Shown: positions 27,006 through 36,098, numbered from the stretch's first letter. The stretch: 64,000 nucleotides of DNA from Lachnoclostridium sp. An181 (GCF_002160325.1 NZ_NFKJ01000002.1:124001-188000); one strand, 5' to 3'. Notes: generated by a model not told the origin, from the sequence alone. Numbers and translations: made by a program.

Positions 27006-29000
27006 CTATTTGTTTTTCTGATTTCTGTACTGGATCGGCGTCATATGGTATGCTTTCTTAAACAGACGGTTGAAATGCTCCACATTCTGATACCCCACAG
27101 AGAGCGCGATATTTTCCACTGTCATACTGCTGCTTTTGAGCAATGCTTTCGCCTTCTTCATTCGGATATTTTTGACGATATCTCCAAATGTCATCCCTGA
27201 TTTTTCACGAATGTATTTGGAAAGATATGGTTTGGAAAGGAAAAATTTTTCAGACAAATCCTCCAGTGTCACATCCAGATAATTAGCCTGGATATAATTC
27301 ATGATCTCCACCATTCTCTCATCCTTTGTACTCTCCGTATTTTTTAGCTCCCCGCATTTGTTCACTGCAACTGTGAGCGCTTCGATGGATGCCTTGATGA
27401 TATCCGCATCAATCCCTACACCCCAGCAGCTCTTTCCATTGCACTTGATTCCTACATAAGCGGCAGCTTTTGAGGAGGAACCTCTTGTGAGAGAATGCTC
27501 TTCATAGAAAGATAATTCATAACTGATACCAAAATACTGTTTGATCGCATTGCTCACTGCATCCAGACGTCCGTTTCCTGTTCCCGTGATAACCAGTTTT
27601 TTTCCATCGTGGAAAATGGTAGATTCTGCAAGAATTCCGTTTTCCTGTTTAAAGTGGCATTCTTCTATGGAAAAAATTCCTTTTTCGTTGATATAGTGGT
27701 CCTCAAAAATATGGTAGATCCATTCTGGTGTCAATTCTTTATGGGCTTTGTCTGAGACATCTTTTACCAAATAACCTACTTCTTCCTGCATTGCTTTTGG
27801 AAGGCTGATGCCATAGCTTTGTTTGAGGATATAGTTGACTCCGCCTTTTCCTGATTGGCTGTTAATGCGGATGACATCAGAATCATACCGGCGTCCCACA
27901 TCCTTTGGATCGATCGGAAGATACGGAACAGTCCATTTATCACACTCTTTTTCTTCTCTCCAAGCCATTCCTTTTGCGATTGCATCTTGGTGGGAACCGG
28001 AAAACGCAGTGAAGACCAGTTCGCCGGCATACGGCTGTCTTACATCCACATGCATTCTCGTCAATTTTTCATATGTCTCTTTGATTTCTGTCATATTTGA
28101 AAAATCAAGTCCCGGATCCACGCCCTGGGCAAACATATTCATTCCCAATGTGATGATATCCACATTTCCGGTTCTCTCTCCGTTTCCGAACAGCGTCCCT
28201 TCAATTCTGTCTGCTCCGGCTAAAATTCCAAGCTCTGCATCACTGACTCCGCATCCCCTGTCATTGTGCGGATGCAAAGAAAGGACGACATTTTCGCGGT
28301 AAGCAAGATGCTTGTGCATGTATTCCACCTGGCAGGCGAATACGTGCGGCATAGAATGCTCTACAGTAGCAGGAAGATTGATGATGACCTTTTTTTCTTT
28401 TTCCGGTTTCCATACGTCCAATACAGCGTTGCACACTTCCAATGCATAGTCCACTTCCGTCCCTGTAAAACTTTCAGGGCTATATTCAAAGGTAAAGTTC
28501 CCTTCTGTACTGTCTGCCAACTCTTTTAAAAGAACCGCTCCATCCACTGCGATCTTTTTGATCTCTTCTTTACTTTTTTTGAACACCTGCTCCCGCTGCG
28601 CCACAGACGTGGAATTGTAAAGGTGGATCACTGCGTGAGGCGCGCCTTTGACAGCCTCAAACGTTTTCTTGATAATGTGCTCTCTCGCCTGTGTGAGCAC
28701 CTGGATCGTCACATCATCCGGAATCATATTCTCCTCGATCAATGTACGAAGAAATTGATACTCTGTTTCGGACGCTGCCGGAAAACCGACCTCTATTTCC
28801 TTGAAACCTACTTTAAGCAGCATGCGGAAAAATTCCAGTTTCTCCTCCAGGCTCATCGGCTCTACCAATGCCTGATTCCCATCTCTCAAATCTACGCTGC
28901 ACCAGATCGGCGGTTTATCAATGCTGTCCTTTTTTACCCAGTCATACGTCACAACCGGAGGCATGAAATAATTCTTCTGATATTTTTCTGCATTTTTCAT
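27006..29000 (-). CDS. leuA: 2-isopropylmalate synthase fused to an AraC-type HTH domain
   Basis: A 664-aa single-frame protein. The first roughly 430 residues are a LeuA type 2 catalytic domain ([57 protein letters not shown]), condensing acetyl-CoA with 2-oxoisovalerate, the first step of leucine synthesis. The LeuA allosteric dimerisation domain spans about 430-550 ([50 protein letters not shown]). Residues about 555-664 form an AraC/XylS double HTH ([21 protein letters not shown], then [22 protein letters not shown] and the AraC signature end MTPIQYR). Typical LeuA2 ends near residue 555, so the HTH is an addition. The RBS GGAGAT is close before the start. No other leu gene is adjacent. 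Confidence 0.95.
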   Translation of the reverse strand: MKNAEKYQKNYFMPPVVTYDWVKKDSIDKPPIWCSVDLRDGNQALVEPMSLEEKLEFFRMLLKVGFKEIEVGFPAASETEYQFLRTLIEENMIPDDVTIQVLTQAREHIIKKTFEAVKGAPHAVIHLYNSTSVAQREQVFKKSKEEIKKIAVDGAVLLKELADSTEGNFTFEYSPESFTGTEVDYALEVCNAVLDVWKPEKEKKVIINLPATVEHSMPHVFACQVEYMHKHLAYRENVVLSLHPHNDRGCGVSDAELGILAGADRIEGTLFGNGERTGNVDIITLGMNMFAQGVDPGLDFSNMTEIKETYEKLTRMHVDVRQPYAGELVFTAFSGSHQDAIAKGMAWREEKECDKWTVPYLPIDPKDVGRRYDSDVIRINSQSGKGGVNYILKQSYGISLPKAMQEEVGYLVKDVSDKAHKELTPEWIYHIFEDHYINEKGIFSIEECHFKQENGILAESTIFHDGKKLVITGTGNGRLDAVSNAIKQYFGISYELSFYEEHSLTRGSSSKAAAYVGIKCNGKSCWGVGIDADIIKASIEALTVAVNKCGELKNTESTKDERMVEIMNYIQANYLDVTLEDLSEKFFLSKPYLSKYIREKSGMTFGDIVKNIRMKKAKALLKSSSMTVENIALSVGYQNVEHFNRLFKKAYHMTPIQYRNQKNK

Positions 29001-29034
29001 GACATTATATCTCCTTTATGTATAAATTAATCAA

Positions 29035-29085
29035 TTTTCTTGTCTTTTCTTATCCTACTATACTTTTTCTTATCCCGGTAGTGAC
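29035..29085 (-). promoter_or_regulatory. leuA promoter with phased direct repeats (candidate operator)
   Basis: On the minus strand, -10 TATAGT (29057-29062) with a poor -35 (GTCACT, 29080-29085; 3 of 6 consensus positions). The 11-mer GGATAAGAAAA (minus strand) occurs at 29065-29075 and 29045-29055, exactly 20 bp apart, on either side of the -10. A third, imperfect copy (GACAAGAAAA, 29035-29044) is displaced another 10 bp. Weak -35 plus same-face direct repeats resembles AraC-family targets. The leader is about 50 nt, too short for a T-box. Confidence 0.55.
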
Positions 29086-29133
29086 GTTTTTAATCATTTT
29101 TATTGATTTTTTTTAACATTTTGTGTTTTTCTA

Positions 29134-30360
29134 TTAAAAGAGATCCTGCTGAAATCCAAACATCCGGAACACGCATCCAAATGCCCATTTCCAGGACTTT
29201 TTCTCAACTGTCTTTTCCGCTACAATATCATCCTGCTCCAATACAAGTCCGTTTAAAGAGTACACTCTTTTTCCTGTCACCTGTCCCTTTTTTATCGGGA
29301 GTTTCAGGGGTTCCTCCATAATAGTGTCGATCCTGATGTCTTCATCATTTCTCATCAAAACAGAGAGCGTACTCTGTTTTTTCTCTTTTACCCGAAATGT
29401 CTCATTCACAATTTCGCCGATCGCGCTCTGTTTTGTCACCCCTCCAGGTATTGGAACCGACTCTATTTCCGACTGCTTTTCTATCTCCCGGTACTGATAA
29501 TTGTCCAATCCATACTGCATCAGCTTTTTTGCATCCTCCCACTTGTAGCCTTTATTATTCGGCCATCCGCACGCCAAAAGCGCTACAATAAACGTGCGGT
29601 CTCCATCCCTTAAGGCACCCACATAGCAATATCCTGCATCAGCAGTAAACCCCGTCTTTCCGCTCAAAGCTCCTTCCATCATATTCAAAAACGCATTGTG
29701 GTTGGTACACGTAAAATCCCTTTTTCCCTCCACATCCTGAAAATGGTAGTCCCATGTTCTCGTAATGGACAAAAATTCGTCCTTTTTCGGAGACTGCATG
29801 ATACAGTAACGCATGATGAGCGCCAGTTCTTTTGCTGTGGTAGAATGAATTCCTCCATCATCCTGTCCGTCGATCCCATTTGGCGTGACAAAATGCGTAT
29901 CTTCGCATCCAATTTCCTTTGCCTTTGCGTTCATCCTTTTTGCAAACTCTTCCACAGAACCTGCTATCCCTTCCGCAACTGCCACAGCGGAATCATTGTG
30001 TGATTCCAGCATCAGGGAATACAAAAGGTCCTTAATATAAAACTCTTCTCCTTCTTTCATGCCAAGATGTACCTTTGGCTGCTTAGCAGCGTTGGCACTT
30101 ACCTGTACTTTCTGGCTTTCCTCCATTTGCTCTAGCGCCAGAATGCACGTCATAATCTTTGTCGTACTCGCCATCGCTTTTTTCTCATCCCCATTTTTTG
30201 AAAACAGCACCCGTCCGCTGTCCGCATCCATCAAAACTGCTGCCTGTGAGTGGAGTTTGTCCGGCTCTTCACTTTTCTCCCGTGCCAGGCAGCTGACATG
30301 AGGGAACAGGAGCAGGAACAATGAGAGCAAAAGCCCTGCTCTTTTCTTCCACCTTTCCAT
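29134..30360 (-). CDS. D-alanyl-D-alanine carboxypeptidase (PBP5/DacF type, S11)
   Basis: A 408-aa secreted serine carboxypeptidase trimming peptidoglycan pentapeptides. Signal peptide at about 1-26 (hydrophobic core GLLLSLFLLLFP, cysteine at 24). Catalytic STTK at about 65-68, SHN triad motif in LMLESHNDSAVAV, KTG in LSGKTGFTADAG. A beta-sandwich domain and a C-terminal amphipathic membrane anchor (KSWKWAFGCVFRMFGF) complete it. RBS AAGGAG. It could be the sporulation type (DacF) or the vegetative type (DacA); the sequence alone does not decide. Confidence 0.93.
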   Translation of the reverse strand: MERWKKRAGLLLSLFLLLFPHVSCLAREKSEEPDKLHSQAAVLMDADSGRVLFSKNGDEKKAMASTTKIMTCILALEQMEESQKVQVSANAAKQPKVHLGMKEGEEFYIKDLLYSLMLESHNDSAVAVAEGIAGSVEEFAKRMNAKAKEIGCEDTHFVTPNGIDGQDDGGIHSTTAKELALIMRYCIMQSPKKDEFLSITRTWDYHFQDVEGKRDFTCTNHNAFLNMMEGALSGKTGFTADAGYCYVGALRDGDRTFIVALLACGWPNNKGYKWEDAKKLMQYGLDNYQYREIEKQSEIESVPIPGGVTKQSAIGEIVNETFRVKEKKQSTLSVLMRNDEDIRIDTIMEEPLKLPIKKGQVTGKRVYSLNGLVLEQDDIVAEKTVEKKSWKWAFGCVFRMFGFQQDLF

Positions 30361-30533
30361 GTTTGACTCCTTTGCTGATACCTGTCACTTCATCATATGA
30401 AAGTTTTTTATCTTTATGATTTTTTCTTTCAGCTATTTTCAAACACTCTTTTTTTGCATAAACTATGAAAGGGTGCTGTAAAATTACAGCGCCCTTTTGA
30501 ACTGTTGCATTATATCAACATCCCCTATATTTG
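30361..30533. other. Intergenic region with a hairpin (30468-30497)
   Basis: This 173-nt gap holds an inverted repeat (AAAGGGTGCTGTA with TACAGCGCCCTTT, 13 bp with one wobble, 4-nt loop at its base case). T tracts on either strand are short, so it is at best a weak terminator for the small membrane-protein gene. AT-rich DNA lies between it and dacF; no convincing promoter was identified. Confidence 0.5.
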
Positions 30534-30848
30534 TCAAGGAAGTTTCCCCTTGAAAATATTTACAGTCGAACCCCCCTTTTGAATCTGATTTACGATTGCG
30601 GCGCGCTCCACGCCCCCGATGTTTGTATCCTTGTAATCCGCCGCCACAAAAACGGCGAACAAAAGAATACACAAAAAAGCCCTGATCCCAAAGCTGCTGC
30701 TTTCTCTTTCTTCCTCCTCATCTTTTCCATATATTTGCTGGTAGGAGGCACGGTAGCGCGGATGGACGGCAGGAATTCCTTTGTCATCCCTGTACATGCT
30801 CCTGGCCTGTGCAAGCAGTTCTTTTCTCCTTTTTTCCGTTTCATTCAT
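30534..30848 (-). CDS. Small single-pass membrane protein, unknown function
   Basis: A 104-aa protein (start ATG 30848 behind a purine-rich GGGAAGGGGGAAA stretch). A charged cytosolic N-terminus (MNETEKRRKELLAQARSMYRDD) is followed by one transmembrane segment at about 54-72 (IRAFLCILLFAVFVAADY) and a short extracytoplasmic tail ending in NIFKGKLP. No family is recognised. It follows the his-operon terminator without a visible promoter of its own, so it may depend on readthrough. An in-frame extension to 30974 would overlap hisIE and is not favoured. Confidence 0.7.
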   Translation of the reverse strand: MNETEKRRKELLAQARSMYRDDKGIPAVHPRYRASYQQIYGKDEEEERESSSFGIRAFLCILLFAVFVAADYKDTNIGGVERAAIVNQIQKGGSTVNIFKGKLP

Positions 30849-30878
30849 GCGATTTCCCCCTTCCCTTCGCCGCACCAC

Positions 30879-30914
30879 AAAAAGGACATATACTACTTTT
30901 AGTAATATATGCCC
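30879..30914 (-). terminator. Terminator of the his operon
   Basis: On the minus strand, a hairpin of about 14 bp with wobbles (GGGCATATATTACT with AGTAGTATATGTCC, 30884-30897 and 30901-30914) followed by TTTTTGTGG, starting 24 nt after the hisIE stop. Confidence 0.8.
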
Positions 30915-30937
30915 TAACTTTCCAAAATATCCTACGT

Positions 30938-32221
30938 TTACCGGTCTGCCAGCTCTTTGATGATGTCTTCCCATGTGACCTGGCGCTCCACCATCAGCAC
31001 CATGGCATGGAAAAGAAAATCTGACATTTCGTATTTAATCTCTTCCGGATTCGGATTTTTTGCAGCGATGATAAGCTCTGTCGCCTCTTCCCCCACTTTT
31101 TTCAAGATTTTGTCAATTCCCTTGTCAAACAGATAATTTGTGTAAGAACCTTCTTTTGGATTTTTCTTTCTGTCCTGAATGGTTTCGTACACAGTCTCAA
31201 AAACCTGAAGCGGATTCTTTTCACTGTTTGTATTCCCCGCCACTGTGCGGAAGAAACAGCTCGGATTTCCTGTATGACACGCAGCCCCCACTTGATCTAC
31301 TTTTGCGAGGAGTGTGTCGTTGTCACAGTCTATGGAAAGTGACTTCACATACTGAAAATGGCCGGATGTCTCCCCTTTTACCCATAGTCTCTGCCTGCTG
31401 CGGCTGAAATAGGTCATTTTCCCGGTTTTCAATGTTGCCTTAAATGCTTCTTCGTTCATATAGGCCATCATCAGTACTTCACCCGTCTTATGGCTTTGCA
31501 CGATCACCGGCAAAAGCCCGTCACTTCCCAGTTTAAACTCTGAAAAATCCATAGAACTTTCAAACTGGGCCATGGCAATCTCCTCCTGCGCACATTTCTC
31601 TTTAAATGCAGTGAGATTGAAATCCAGCTGACTGACATATCTTCCGGAAAGTCCTTCTACTCCATCTGCTTTCAAAATTTTAAAAAGCTCTTCCTCCTCC
31701 ATCGTATCTGTCAAAACCATGTACGGCATATTCGTAATGTTCACAACGGAATCCAAATCCAGGCGATGCAAAAACAGGAGCTCACTGCAGTACTCTTTGA
31801 GCAGATGCTGGTTTTTGAAAAGTCCGTCAAAATCATTGAGAGATACAGCTATCTTTTCTTTTCCAAACCGCTTGGACACCTCTTCGATCATTCCCACCGC
31901 GCTAGGTTTGGAAATATTCAAAAATGCTTTTTTTGCCCCTGAATAGAGAATCTTTTTTACATCCTCTACTCTTTCGATATTTCCACCTGCAATCATTGGG
32001 ACATGGATCTCTCTCGTCATCCTCCGCATCAGATCGATGGCCTCATCGTGTTCTTCGTCAGACTTTGACAAATCAAACACGATCAGCTCATCCGCTCCTT
32101 TTTCACAGTACTGTTTTGCAAGACCTATAACGTCTTCCGAGAGTACCTCCAGGTTATCAAACCATTTTACCGCCTTCCCCTCGCTGATAAATATACATGG
32201 CATCAATCGTTTATAACTCAT
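30938..32221 (-). CDS. hisIE: HisIE bifunctional enzyme with an N-terminal degenerate HisF-like domain
   Basis: A 427-aa three-part protein. Residues 1-215 look like HisF ([45 protein letters not shown], ending [13 protein letters not shown]), but HisF Asp11 is Phe11 (PCIF) and HisF Asp130 aligns with Asn129 (VSLND), so cyclase activity is unlikely. Residues about 225-335 are phosphoribosyl-AMP cyclohydrolase ([32 protein letters not shown], and metal Cys at about 299, 315 and 322). Residues about 337-427 are phosphoribosyl-ATP pyrophosphatase ([16 protein letters not shown]). The two C-terminal domains carry out steps 2 and 3 of histidine synthesis. It is the last gene of the his operon. Confidence 0.93.
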   Translation of the reverse strand: MSYKRLMPCIFISEGKAVKWFDNLEVLSEDVIGLAKQYCEKGADELIVFDLSKSDEEHDEAIDLMRRMTREIHVPMIAGGNIERVEDVKKILYSGAKKAFLNISKPSAVGMIEEVSKRFGKEKIAVSLNDFDGLFKNQHLLKEYCSELLFLHRLDLDSVVNITNMPYMVLTDTMEEEELFKILKADGVEGLSGRYVSQLDFNLTAFKEKCAQEEIAMAQFESSMDFSEFKLGSDGLLPVIVQSHKTGEVLMMAYMNEEAFKATLKTGKMTYFSRSRQRLWVKGETSGHFQYVKSLSIDCDNDTLLAKVDQVGAACHTGNPSCFFRTVAGNTNSEKNPLQVFETVYETIQDRKKNPKEGSYTNYLFDKGIDKILKKVGEEATELIIAAKNPNPEEIKYEMSDFLFHAMVLMVERQVTWEDIIKELADR

Positions 32222-32244
32222 CTGTTCTTTTCCTTTCTCAATTC

Positions 32245-32278
32245 AACAACAGAAAGCTATCTCCGGCTTTCTATTGTT
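32245..32278 (-). other. Intercistronic hairpin between hisB and hisIE
   Basis: A 13-bp inverted repeat with one wobble (32245-32257 with 32266-32278, minus-strand core AGAAAGC/GCTTTCT) and 8-nt loop. No T tract follows, so it is not an obvious terminator. It fits an RNA-stabilising or processing element ahead of hisIE. Confidence 0.6.
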
Positions 32279-32283
32279 CTCAA

Positions 32284-32874
32284 CTAAAGACTGCCTTTTG
32301 TGGACCAGACATCCTCCATCCGCGGTTCCTCCTGAACTGCCATATCCATAGCTTTTCCGAAAGCTTTAAATAGCGCCTCACACATATGGTGGTTGTTCCC
32401 TGCATCCAAAATCTTCAGATGCAGATTCATCATTGCTCCATAGGAGATGGCATAGAAAAATTCTCTGACCATCTCCGTGTCCATGTCTCCAAGAGCATCC
32501 ACCGTAAATTCTGTCTGATAGTTCAGATACGGCCGGCCTGACAGATCCACTGCGCAAAGGGCAAGTGTCTCGTCCATCGGCAGTATAAAATATCCGTAGC
32601 GTTTGATTCCTTTTTTATCACCAAGCGCCTTTAAAAACGCCTGACCAAGGACAATTCCGGTGTCTTCTATTGTATGATGGCAGTCTACATGAGTATCTCC
32701 CTTTACATAAAGCGCCAGATCAAAAAGTCCATGGCGCGCCATTCCTTCCAGCATATGGTCAAAAAAGCCGATTCCGGTATGGATATCCGTCTTCCCTGTG
32801 CCGTCCAGATTCAATGTCAGCTCAATCTGCGTCTCTTTTGTCACCCGTTTACATGTCGCGATCCGGTTCTTCAT
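32284..32874 (-). CDS. hisB: Imidazoleglycerol-phosphate dehydratase
   Basis: A 196-aa Mn-dependent dehydratase of step 6 of histidine synthesis; monofunctional, with no HAD phosphatase domain. Motifs are GIGFFDHML, HVDCHHTIEDTGIVLG, SGRPYL and DAGNNHHMCEALFKAFG. The ATG at 32874 has an AGGTGG RBS; the longer in-frame start at 32925 would overlap hisD. It lies 16 nt after hisD. Confidence 0.97.
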   Translation of the reverse strand: MKNRIATCKRVTKETQIELTLNLDGTGKTDIHTGIGFFDHMLEGMARHGLFDLALYVKGDTHVDCHHTIEDTGIVLGQAFLKALGDKKGIKRYGYFILPMDETLALCAVDLSGRPYLNYQTEFTVDALGDMDTEMVREFFYAISYGAMMNLHLKILDAGNNHHMCEALFKAFGKAMDMAVQEEPRMEDVWSTKGSL

Positions 32875-32890
32875 CTTATCCACCTGCTTT

Positions 32891-34183
32891 CTATTCTTCA
32901 AAACGTACATGAATGGAATTGGCATGTGCAGTCAGTTTCTCTGCCTTTGCAAATGCCTCGATGTCGTTGTGCAGCTTTTCAAGCGCTTCTCTCGAATAAG
33001 AGATAATACTCGATTTTTTGATGAAATCATCCACAGACAAAGGAGAGAAAAATTTTGCCGTTCCGTTCGTCGGAAGGACATGGTTTGGCCCTGCAAAATA
33101 ATCTCCCAGCGGTTCACTGCTGTACGGTCCGATAAAAATCGCCCCTGCATTCTGAATTTTTGTCATCACCTCGAATGGATCCTTTGTCTGTATCTCCAAA
33201 TGTTCGGATGCAATCTCGTTCGCCGTATCAATCGCCTCTTCCATTGTTTCTGCAACTAAAATATATCCATAATTGTCCAATGATTTTTGAATGATCTCTT
33301 TTCTGGAAAGCTGCTCTGTAAAGATTTCAACTTCTTTTGACACCTGTTCTGCCAGTTCCCGGCTCGTTGTGACTAAAATTGCGGAGGCCATCTCATCGTG
33401 CTCTGCCTGGGAGAGCAGATCCGCTGCCACATATCTTGGGCAGGCGCTCTCATCCGCGATCACAAGGATTTCACTTGGTCCGGCAATGGAATCAATGCTC
33501 ACATGTCCGTACACTGCCTTTTTTGCCAGGGCCACGTAAATATTGCCAGGCCCCACGATTTTATCCACTTTCGGAATGCTCTCTGTTCCATAGGCAAGGG
33601 CAGCAATTGCCTGCGCACCTCCTACTTTGTATATGACATCCACTCCCGCCTCCTTTGCGGCCACAAGTGTTGTCGGATTGACCTTCCCATCTTTTCCCGG
33701 AGGTGTCACCATCACAACCTCATCCACGCCTGCACATTTTGCAGGCATAATATTCATAAGCACAGAGGACGGGTATGCTGCCTTTCCTCCAGGGACATAT
33801 ACGCCTACACGGGCCAGCGGTGTCACCTTCTGTCCTAGGATCGATCCATCCGGTTTTGTATCAAACCAGCTGTACTGCTTTTGTTTCTCATGGTAATCCC
33901 GGATGTTCACCAATGCTTTTTTTACGATCTCCACCAAAGACGCATCCACCATACGGTACGCTTCCTCAATCTCTTCTTCTGTCACACGAACCGTTTCCGC
34001 ACTGATGTCGGCATGGTCAAACTTTTTTGTATATTCAAAAAGCGCCTCGTCCTTTTTCGTCCTTACTTCGTTTAAGATAGCGGCAACTTGTTCTTCATAT
34101 TGTCCGTAGTGATTCGGACTTCTCTTTAAAAGATCATTTAACACATTCATCTTTGATGTTTTGTCCAGTTTCTGAATCCTCAT
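32891..34183 (-). CDS. hisD: Histidinol dehydrogenase
   Basis: A 430-aa zinc- and NAD-dependent enzyme oxidising histidinol to histidine in two steps. Motifs are RVGVYVPGGKAAYPSSVLMN, GGAQAIAALAYGT, VDKIVGPGNIYVALAKK, IDSIAGPSEILVIAD and LLSQAEHDEMA, ending with the C-terminal GPNHVLPT region. It is 1 nt from hisG, so translation is coupled. Confidence 0.98.
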   Translation of the reverse strand: MRIQKLDKTSKMNVLNDLLKRSPNHYGQYEEQVAAILNEVRTKKDEALFEYTKKFDHADISAETVRVTEEEIEEAYRMVDASLVEIVKKALVNIRDYHEKQKQYSWFDTKPDGSILGQKVTPLARVGVYVPGGKAAYPSSVLMNIMPAKCAGVDEVVMVTPPGKDGKVNPTTLVAAKEAGVDVIYKVGGAQAIAALAYGTESIPKVDKIVGPGNIYVALAKKAVYGHVSIDSIAGPSEILVIADESACPRYVAADLLSQAEHDEMASAILVTTSRELAEQVSKEVEIFTEQLSRKEIIQKSLDNYGYILVAETMEEAIDTANEIASEHLEIQTKDPFEVMTKIQNAGAIFIGPYSSEPLGDYFAGPNHVLPTNGTAKFFSPLSVDDFIKKSSIISYSREALEKLHNDIEAFAKAEKLTAHANSIHVRFEE

Positions 34184-34184
34184 C

Positions 34185-34832
34185 CTATCGCTCCTCCAAC
34201 AATAATTTTCTCAAATCAGTGATCAGTTTTCGCACCCTTTCATTCTCCATGCGCATGCTGACAGGGTTGACGATCATCCGCGCAGAGAGCGGGCATACTT
34301 CCTCTAAAACCTCAAGTCCGTTCTCCTTCAAAGTGGAACCGGTCTCCACAATATCCACAATGACTTCAGCAAGCCCCACGATCGGAGCAAGCTCAATGGA
34401 CCCGTTCAATTTGATGATCTCCACAGTCTGGTGCTTTTTATTATAAAAGTAGTCTTTTGCAATATTGGGGTATTTTGTCGCCACACGGATCAACTCATGA
34501 TTGGAAAGAAGTGCCTTTGCCTCGCTTGGTCCGCACACGCACATCCGGCATGTACCAAATCCTAAATCGAGTACTTCGTGTACCTTTTTCCCCTCTTCTA
34601 TGATAACATCCTTTCCGACAACTCCGATATCCGCAGCACCATATTCCACATAGGTAGGGACATCCGGCCCTTTTGCGAGAAAGAACTTTAATTTCAACTC
34701 CTCATTGACAAATATCAGTTTTCGGGAGGCAGGGTCTTTCATCTCATTGCATGTAATTCCCAGTTTTTCCAACAATTCCAGTGTCTTTTTTGCCAGCCTC
34801 CCTTTGCAGAGTGCAAATGTCAGATATCTCAT
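34185..34832 (-). CDS. hisG: ATP phosphoribosyltransferase, short-form catalytic subunit
   Basis: A 215-aa HisG of the short (HisGs) type without the C-terminal regulatory domain, catalysing the first, committed step of histidine synthesis. Motifs are LTFALCKGRLAK, DIGVVGKDVI, DLGFGTCRMCV and EVIVDIVETGSTLKENGL. The short form needs HisZ, which is encoded 12 nt upstream. Histidine feedback would act through HisZ. Confidence 0.97.
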   Translation of the reverse strand: MRYLTFALCKGRLAKKTLELLEKLGITCNEMKDPASRKLIFVNEELKLKFFLAKGPDVPTYVEYGAADIGVVGKDVIIEEGKKVHEVLDLGFGTCRMCVCGPSEAKALLSNHELIRVATKYPNIAKDYFYNKKHQTVEIIKLNGSIELAPIVGLAEVIVDIVETGSTLKENGLEVLEEVCPLSARMIVNPVSMRMENERVRKLITDLRKLLLEER

Positions 34833-34844
34833 ATAAATCCCTCC

Positions 34845-36098
34845 CTACTCTCCTTTTTTCTTTAAAATTTTTTTGTGACCATTCTGCAGATTTTCCATAT
34901 ATATCTGCTCATCCTCCTCCAGATAGATCATGCTGCCTGCGCCATTTTGTCTTCCGTGTTGTGCGTAGACTTCCAAATCCTGTTCGGGGTCTCTTTTCAT
35001 CATCTCTATATTCTTTTGGCTGTCCCTGAATTCCTTTGCCAGGGAAATGGCAGCCATTCTTTTCTTTTTATCATAGAGTATCAATGTATTGTCATCTTTG
35101 ATCGGAATCTCCACTTTCTGTCTTTCCAATGCGTTCACAAGCTCATCCACCACAATAGCAAAGCCCACAGATGGGGATTCCTTTCCAAATTTTTCGATCA
35201 GATGGTCGTATCGTCCGCCCTTTACAATGGCGTCACCTGTCCCAAATGTATATGCCCTAAAAATAAGTCCTGTATAGTATCCGTAAGTGCCGCTCATACT
35301 CAGGTCAAAAGTAATATATTCCTCCACTCCGTATGCTTTCAAAACCTCATAGATTTTTTCCAGTCTTTTGACAGCAGACGCCGCTTTTGTATTCAGGCTG
35401 TACTGCCTGCCTTTTTCCAGAACCTCGATTCCACCGGTCATCTCCTCCAGATGTTCAAATGCTTCCTTTACCTTTTGATTGACGCACAGCGTATCCAAAA
35501 TCTCCAGTACTCCAAAATAGTTCCGGTTGGATACGAGTGTGCGCACCTGCTCTTCGGTTTTTGCATCCATGGCCGCCTCATTCATCAGACTCTCAAAAAA
35601 ATCCACATGACCGACTGTGACCTGAAATTTTTCAAGGCCTGCACTCTTTAAACAGTCCGCCACCAGGGCAATCATCTCTGCATCCGCGTCCACAGAATCC
35701 TCTCCGATAAACTCCCCGCCAAGCTGCGTACTCTCTTTTGGGCGTCCCTGATAACTGAAATGATTGATGAAAATATTTCCCATATAACAAAGCCTCACCG
35801 GCACTTCCTCATGCTCAAAAAGCGTGGCCGCTGCCCTTGCAATGGAAGGCGTAATATCCGGACGAAGAGAGAGGGTATTTCCTTCCCGGTCGAAAAATTT
35901 ATACAGTTCTTTTGACGGAATCGTGCCGATTTCTTTGCGGAACACGTCAAAAAACTCAAATGTCGGTGTCTGGATATCCTGATATCCATACAAATGCAGC
36001 ATCCGGTGAAGTCTTTTCTGTATCAATAATTTCTTTTTGCATTCTTTATTGTAGATATCCCTTACTCCTTCCGGTGTATGTATAATTTGATTCTTCAT
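34845..36098 (-). CDS. hisZ: ATP phosphoribosyltransferase regulatory subunit
   Basis: A 417-aa histidyl-tRNA-synthetase-like paralogue without the anticodon-binding role, partner of short HisG. Class II motif-like segments are QTPTFEFFDVF, LSLRPDITPSIARAAAT and the motif-3-like SPSVGFAIVVDEL. The start at 36098 (second in-frame ATG) has GGAGG with 7-nt spacing. It is first in the his operon. Confidence 0.94.
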   Translation of the reverse strand: MKNQIIHTPEGVRDIYNKECKKKLLIQKRLHRMLHLYGYQDIQTPTFEFFDVFRKEIGTIPSKELYKFFDREGNTLSLRPDITPSIARAAATLFEHEEVPVRLCYMGNIFINHFSYQGRPKESTQLGGEFIGEDSVDADAEMIALVADCLKSAGLEKFQVTVGHVDFFESLMNEAAMDAKTEEQVRTLVSNRNYFGVLEILDTLCVNQKVKEAFEHLEEMTGGIEVLEKGRQYSLNTKAASAVKRLEKIYEVLKAYGVEEYITFDLSMSGTYGYYTGLIFRAYTFGTGDAIVKGGRYDHLIEKFGKESPSVGFAIVVDELVNALERQKVEIPIKDDNTLILYDKKKRMAAISLAKEFRDSQKNIEMMKRDPEQDLEVYAQHGRQNGAGSMIYLEEDEQIYMENLQNGHKKILKKKGE

